Source of the DNA: Thermoplasmata archaeon
GTDB lineage: Archaea > Thermoplasmatota > Thermoplasmata > Halarchaeoplasmatales > Halarchaeoplasmataceae
Assembly: GCA_019594305.1 (NCBI GenBank)
Contig: JAFDTZ010000040.1
Location: forward strand, 1-17,708
DNA: 17,708 nucleotides
Direction: 5' to 3'
The notes beneath the pieces were generated by a model, which saw only the letters and a program-made list of their open reading frames with translations, searched no databases and was not told where the DNA came from. The first letter of the stretch is position 1, and every line of letters starts with the position of its first letter. The translations under genes and the position numbers were made by a program. Positions 14,907 through 17,708 of this stretch are shown piece by piece.

Positions 14907-16046
14907 ATGCAGTACAGGGATTTTAAAGGACTGGACTGGAAGCCTTCGGCCCTGGGATTCGGTGCAATGAGGCTGCCCTACAAGGGTGACGAGCGCGGAG
15001 AGATAATAGCGGATGAAGCTACCGAGATGATACGTTATGCGATCCATCACGGTGTGAATTACATCGATACCGCTTGGCCCTATCACGATAAAAAGGGCGA
15101 GGAATTCGTGGGTAAGGTCCTGAAGGACGGCTACAGGGAAAAGGTGAAGCTCGCCACCAAACTTCCATCCTGGGAGATAAAAGAGCGGGAAGATCCGGAT
15201 GAGTACTTTGAGAAACAGCTGGAGAAGCTGGAGGTCGAGAAAATCGATTTTTACCTACTTCACGCCCTCAGTGCTAAATCGTGGAAGAAGTATAAAGAAC
15301 TTGATATCTTCAACTGGTTGGAGGAAAAAAGAGAGGAAGGAAAGATAGACTACATCGGCTTCTCTTTCCACGACGACCTCGACCTATTCAAAGAGATAGT
15401 GGATTCGCACGATTGGGACTTCTGCCAGATACAGTACAACTACTTCGATCAAAAATTTCAAGCAGGTAAGGAGGGTTTGCGGTATGCATCCTCTAAGGGC
15501 ATGGGTGTGATAATAATGGAACCACTGCGAGGGGGCATGCTGGCCAAAGAACCACCTGCGGTGATTAAGGAGATATGGAACGAGTCGGAACGAGATTGGA
15601 ATCCGGTAGAATGGGCCTTGAGGTGGTTGTGGGATCAGGAGGAAGTATCCCTGGTTCTAAGCGGTATGAGCACCATGGAGCAGGTAAAAGAGGATGTTGA
15701 GATAGCTTCGGATTCCAGAATAGGCGTACTCGCCGAGGAAGATATCAACCTCGTTGATAGAGTAGCTGAAAAGTTCAGAGAACTCTCACCGGTAGATTGT
15801 ACCGGATGCAACTACTGCGTACCATGTCCCAACGGAGTTGCAATCCCTCACAACTTCGCACTTTACAATCAAGCGGAAATATACGACGAATACGAAGAAA
15901 AGAAAAAGAGTTACTGTAAGATGAAGGACAAGTCAAAGGCCGGCAGTTGCGTAAGGTGTGGTAAGTGTGAAGAACACTGTCCTCAGGAGCTGCCTATCAT
16001 GGATATATTGAGTGAAACCGCTGAATACTTTGATAAAGATCGATAG
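14907..16046 (+). CDS. Aldo/keto reductase with C-terminal ferredoxin-type Fe-S domain
   Basis: 379 residues. An (alpha/beta)8 barrel with the catalytic tetrad D54, Y59, K85 and H119 (YIDTAWPYH, ATKLPSW, DFYLLHAL). This fold normally reduces aldehydes or ketones with NADPH. The C-terminal ~90 residues hold two Cys clusters: C298, C301, C304, C307 (CTGCNYCVPCP) and C348, C351, C354, C358 (CVRCGKCEEHCP). The second has the classical CxxCxxCxxxCP spacing for a [4Fe-4S] cluster. The first has CxxCxxCxxC and may bind a cluster through a subset. This two-domain type is widespread in anaerobes; the substrate is unknown. The SD AAGGTG is 6 bases before the ATG. The gene ends with TAG and an in-frame TGA directly after, 7 bp from a convergent gene. 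Confidence 0.93.
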   Translation: MQYRDFKGLDWKPSALGFGAMRLPYKGDERGEIIADEATEMIRYAIHHGVNYIDTAWPYHDKKGEEFVGKVLKDGYREKVKLATKLPSWEIKEREDPDEYFEKQLEKLEVEKIDFYLLHALSAKSWKKYKELDIFNWLEEKREEGKIDYIGFSFHDDLDLFKEIVDSHDWDFCQIQYNYFDQKFQAGKEGLRYASSKGMGVIIMEPLRGGMLAKEPPAVIKEIWNESERDWNPVEWALRWLWDQEEVSLVLSGMSTMEQVKEDVEIASDSRIGVLAEEDINLVDRVAEKFRELSPVDCTGCNYCVPCPNGVAIPHNFALYNQAEIYDEYEEKKKSYCKMKDKSKAGSCVRCGKCEEHCPQELPIMDILSETAEYFDKDR

Positions 16047-16053
16047 TGAAGGC

Positions 16054-16902
16054 TCATTTTAACGGTTTGACCATGACCAGGCAAGGTTTTTCTTCACCCC
16101 AAAGAGTTGTCAACTCCTCTAAAGGGTAGAATCCCACTGACCTGTATAACTTCCTGGTGCGCTCATAATTCCCGTCGGGGCGGGAGCCGCTCAGTGTTTT
16201 CACCGATATGAACCTCTTTCCCTGTTCCAGCATCCGCCTTTCAACGGTACACAACAATCTTTTGCCCATCCCTCTACCGTGCAGCTCTTTAACTACTCCC
16301 AGTACGTATATCTCGCTGGTATATTCGTTATGTTCTTTCATTGAGATGAAACCGACGGGGATGCTCTTCACGAAAACGGTCAAAAATAGTTTATCTTTCA
16401 CACCCTCCACGTAGTCGATTATCGCCTTCTCTATACCGAACCATCCCGGTAGCGACCGTAAGATGCATTCACAGACCTCGCTCTTTTTTTTAGGATCACT
16501 TTCTTCCTCCACATGAACGTATTTGAAGATATCTTCTTGGTGCATCCGCTTGCATCTGTGGAGCCAAGAGCTCTTATACTCCTCTTGTGTAACTATCCTG
16601 TCTTCAAGATCACCTATGGATTCTATTCCCTCCTCCAGGCACCAGTCAACGCAGATCAAGTACAGGAGCCAGTCCATATCGTCCGTGTCTTCGTAAACCT
16701 CCACGTCCTCCTCACCGTTTTTCCAGATAGTATATGCCCGGTGATGACCGTCGGTGAAGAACAGCTTATCCGCCACCTTCTTGACCGGTAGAGGTTCGAT
16801 ATCCCCACTTTCTCGTATACTTTGAAGCTTATCTTCACTCAGATAAAGTTGGCTAGGGAGAATGTCCTTGAAGTTCTCCCGCCTGGTATGTTTCGAGTCC
16901 AT
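16054..16902 (-). CDS. Fusion of a ParB-like N-terminal domain and a GNAT acetyltransferase
   Basis: 282 residues. The first ~75 residues resemble the ParB/sulfiredoxin-like fold: PLPVKKVADKLFFTDGHHRAY (37-57) carries the characteristic DGHHR motif. A helical linker (76-145) follows. Residues 150-282 are a GNAT domain with motif A at YVLGVVKELHGRGMGKRLL (199-217), where HGRGMG is the acetyl-CoA pyrophosphate loop. A RTRKLYRSVGFYPL (248-261) motif B region is also typical. Acetyl transfer to an unknown substrate is likely. ParB-like domains in this family can bind nucleotides (CTP, ATP) or cut DNA, but nothing here shows which. The ATG at 16902 lacks an SD, suggesting a leaderless mRNA. It is divergent from the RNase H gene. 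Confidence 0.85.
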   Translation of the reverse strand: MDSKHTRRENFKDILPSQLYLSEDKLQSIRESGDIEPLPVKKVADKLFFTDGHHRAYTIWKNGEEDVEVYEDTDDMDWLLYLICVDWCLEEGIESIGDLEDRIVTQEEYKSSWLHRCKRMHQEDIFKYVHVEEESDPKKKSEVCECILRSLPGWFGIEKAIIDYVEGVKDKLFLTVFVKSIPVGFISMKEHNEYTSEIYVLGVVKELHGRGMGKRLLCTVERRMLEQGKRFISVKTLSGSRPDGNYERTRKLYRSVGFYPLEELTTLWGEEKPCLVMVKPLK

Positions 16903-16960
16903 GTTATTCTATTGGGGTCTATGTAAAAATGTTTTTCTTATCAGTCGTTATCATCATAAT

Positions 16961-16970
16961 ACATATAAAG
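16961..16970 (+). promoter_or_regulatory. rnhA: TATA box of the RNase H gene (leaderless)
   Basis: ACATATAAAG lies 25-34 bp upstream of the ATG at 16995, the spacing expected for transcription starting at the ATG itself. It argues for 16995 as the true start, because the longer frame from 16929 would begin upstream of the promoter. Confidence 0.6.
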
Positions 16971-16994
16971 ACGATTATACTAGGATTCATTAAA

Positions 16995-17564
16995 ATGGAC
17001 ACGATAATACTGCATGCCGACGGAGCATACCGCGGCAAAAAAGGCGGAGTTGCGTCCTACGGGTATTTGGTCAAGAAGGACTCCAAAACGATACGGAAGG
17101 ACTACGGAGTACTACTCGAAGACAGGGTTACAAATAACTACGCCGAGTATATGGCGATCATTAAGGGTTTGGAGTGGATAAAACAGTCCGACCTGCAGTT
17201 CGATAAAGTCATCATCTTTTCTGACTCCCAGTTGGTGGTCAAACAGGTTAACGAAGAATGGTCTGTCAAATCCGGCAATCTTAAGGATCTTTACGGAGAG
17301 GTTAAAGATCTGATAGCCTCCTTTGAGGGTGATGATAAGTCCGTCGATTTGGTACATGTGGGTAGAGAGCACAACCAAGAAGCCGACGAGCTCTCGCAGC
17401 TGGCACTTGAAGATCACTTCTTAGCCAGGAAGCTGAAGGGTAAGGAGACAAAGCGCTGTTCAAAGTGTGGAAAAGAGATGGTGCTAAGAGATGGTAAGTA
17501 CGGGAAATTCTGGGGGTGCAAGGGTTATCCCGGCTGTAAGAACACGGAGAACTACAAAGGTTAG
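16995..17564 (+). CDS. rnhA: Ribonuclease HI-like protein with C-terminal topoisomerase-type C4 zinc finger
   Basis: 189 residues from the ATG at 16995. RNase HI degrades the RNA strand of RNA/DNA hybrids. The metal-binding carboxylates are D9 (HADGAY), E51 (NNYAEYMAI), D77 (FSDSQLV) and D131 (HNQEADELSQLA), all present, with H126 as the likely catalytic His. Residues 1-140 form the domain. After a basic linker, C155, C158, C175 and C181 form a zinc finger like those at the C-terminus of topoisomerase I (CSKCG...YGKFWGC.GYPGC), expected to bind single-stranded or hybrid nucleic acid. The in-frame extension upstream (22 codons, hydrophobic) overlaps the TATA box and is rejected. Likely roles are R-loop or primer removal. 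Confidence 0.88.
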   Translation: MDTIILHADGAYRGKKGGVASYGYLVKKDSKTIRKDYGVLLEDRVTNNYAEYMAIIKGLEWIKQSDLQFDKVIIFSDSQLVVKQVNEEWSVKSGNLKDLYGEVKDLIASFEGDDKSVDLVHVGREHNQEADELSQLALEDHFLARKLKGKETKRCSKCGKEMVLRDGKYGKFWGCKGYPGCKNTENYKG

Positions 17565-17575
17565 TTAATAGGCAT

Positions 17576-17588
17576 GATAAAAAATAAA
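17576..17588 (-). terminator. T-rich tract downstream of the partial minus-strand gene
   Basis: On the minus strand this reads as a T-run (TTTATTTTTTATC) directly after the stop codon at 17589-17591. It fits an archaeal T-tract terminator in the short convergent gap after the RNase H gene. Confidence 0.45.
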
Positions 17589-17708
17589 TCAACGGTATCT
17601 ATTCAGTATCCTATCATATTTTTCAGCAAATTTATCGGGGTTCATATAGAAAGCGTCCCATACGCCTTCGATACCCTCCGTGTTTTCTATTTCTTTGATG
17701 ATTGCACC
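17589..17708 (-). CDS. 3' end of an unidentified minus-strand gene (truncated by the window edge)
   Basis: On the minus strand the frame is open from the window edge to a TGA at 17589-17591, giving 39 residues that end in KFAEKYDRILNRYR. The composition (Lys/Glu/Ile/Tyr, no stops, ordinary codons for this genome) looks coding, and it is convergent with the RNase H gene. Too little is visible to identify the protein. Confidence 0.55.
   Translation of the reverse strand, partial: GAIIKEIENTEGIEGVWDAFYMNPDKFAEKYDRILNRYR

Noticed and set aside
16929..16994. N-terminal extension of the RNase H gene that looks like a membrane helix
   Set aside because: It would start upstream of the TATA box at 16961-16970. 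The conserved RNase H fold begins at the ATG at 16995, and the hydrophobic residues come from AT-rich promoter DNA.
1..17708. tRNA or rRNA genes, CRISPR arrays, insertion sequences
   Set aside because: No cloverleaf-like sequence was found in the intergenic gaps. There are no regularly spaced repeats, transposase motifs or terminal inverted repeats. The intergenic regions are short and mostly explained by promoters.

Overview
The window is archaeal. Short TATA-like boxes sit about 25-40 bp upstream of most gene starts. Some starts appear leaderless and others carry GGTG/GGAGGT Shine-Dalgarno (SD) sequences. The proteins are of archaeal type: a TrmI-like tRNA m1A methyltransferase, an archaeal/eukaryotic-style IleRS, and a type IV pilus/secretion ATPase of the archaeal family. 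Gene content and composition (moderate GC, frequent ATA and AGG codons) fit a Thermoplasmata-like euryarchaeon best. That placement is an inference without database support.

Layout. Positions 1-2264 hold two tandem paralogous surface proteins, the first cut by the window edge. They are acidic, Met-rich and anchored by a C-terminal membrane helix with a Q/P-rich cytoplasmic tail. Next come two translation genes, each with its own promoter: trmI (2359-3126) and ileS (3265-6378). A minus-strand membrane protein of unknown function (6387-7232) converges on ileS. A three-gene operon (7364-11592) encodes a Cys-rich protein, a secretion/pilus ATPase and a polytopic GspF/TadC-like platform protein. 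A gamma-glutamyltransferase-family hydrolase (11607-13208, minus) converges on it. A small winged-helix regulator (13466-13840) follows a 257-bp AT-rich region containing repeats. A two-gene operon encodes a cytoplasmic YVTN beta-propeller and an aldo/keto reductase with two Cys clusters (13983-16046). A ParB-like/GNAT fusion (16054-16902, minus) is divergent from an RNase HI fused to a topoisomerase-type zinc finger (16995-17564). The 3' end of another minus-strand gene closes the window.

The most striking signal is the ileS leader (3141-3264). An apparently leaderless 13-codon ORF, MNWASYDVIIIPE (3175-3216), starts at the distance from a TATA box expected for the transcription start. It contains three consecutive Ile codons. 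Its first codons form the 5' strand of a long-range RNA stem (3174-3185 with 3227-3238, 11 of 12 positions paired), followed at once by a U-rich tract and then the ileS SD. This is the architecture of a leader-peptide attenuator matched to the amino acid of the downstream synthetase, as in bacterial amino-acid operons but here in an archaeon. I do not recall a described archaeal example. It is a sequence-based hypothesis.

Other points of interest are the secretion-ATPase N-terminal Cys domain apparently split off as its own gene, two unusual domain fusions (ParB-like/GNAT and RNase H/zinc finger), and a tetrapeptide GY-x-D array in one surface protein.
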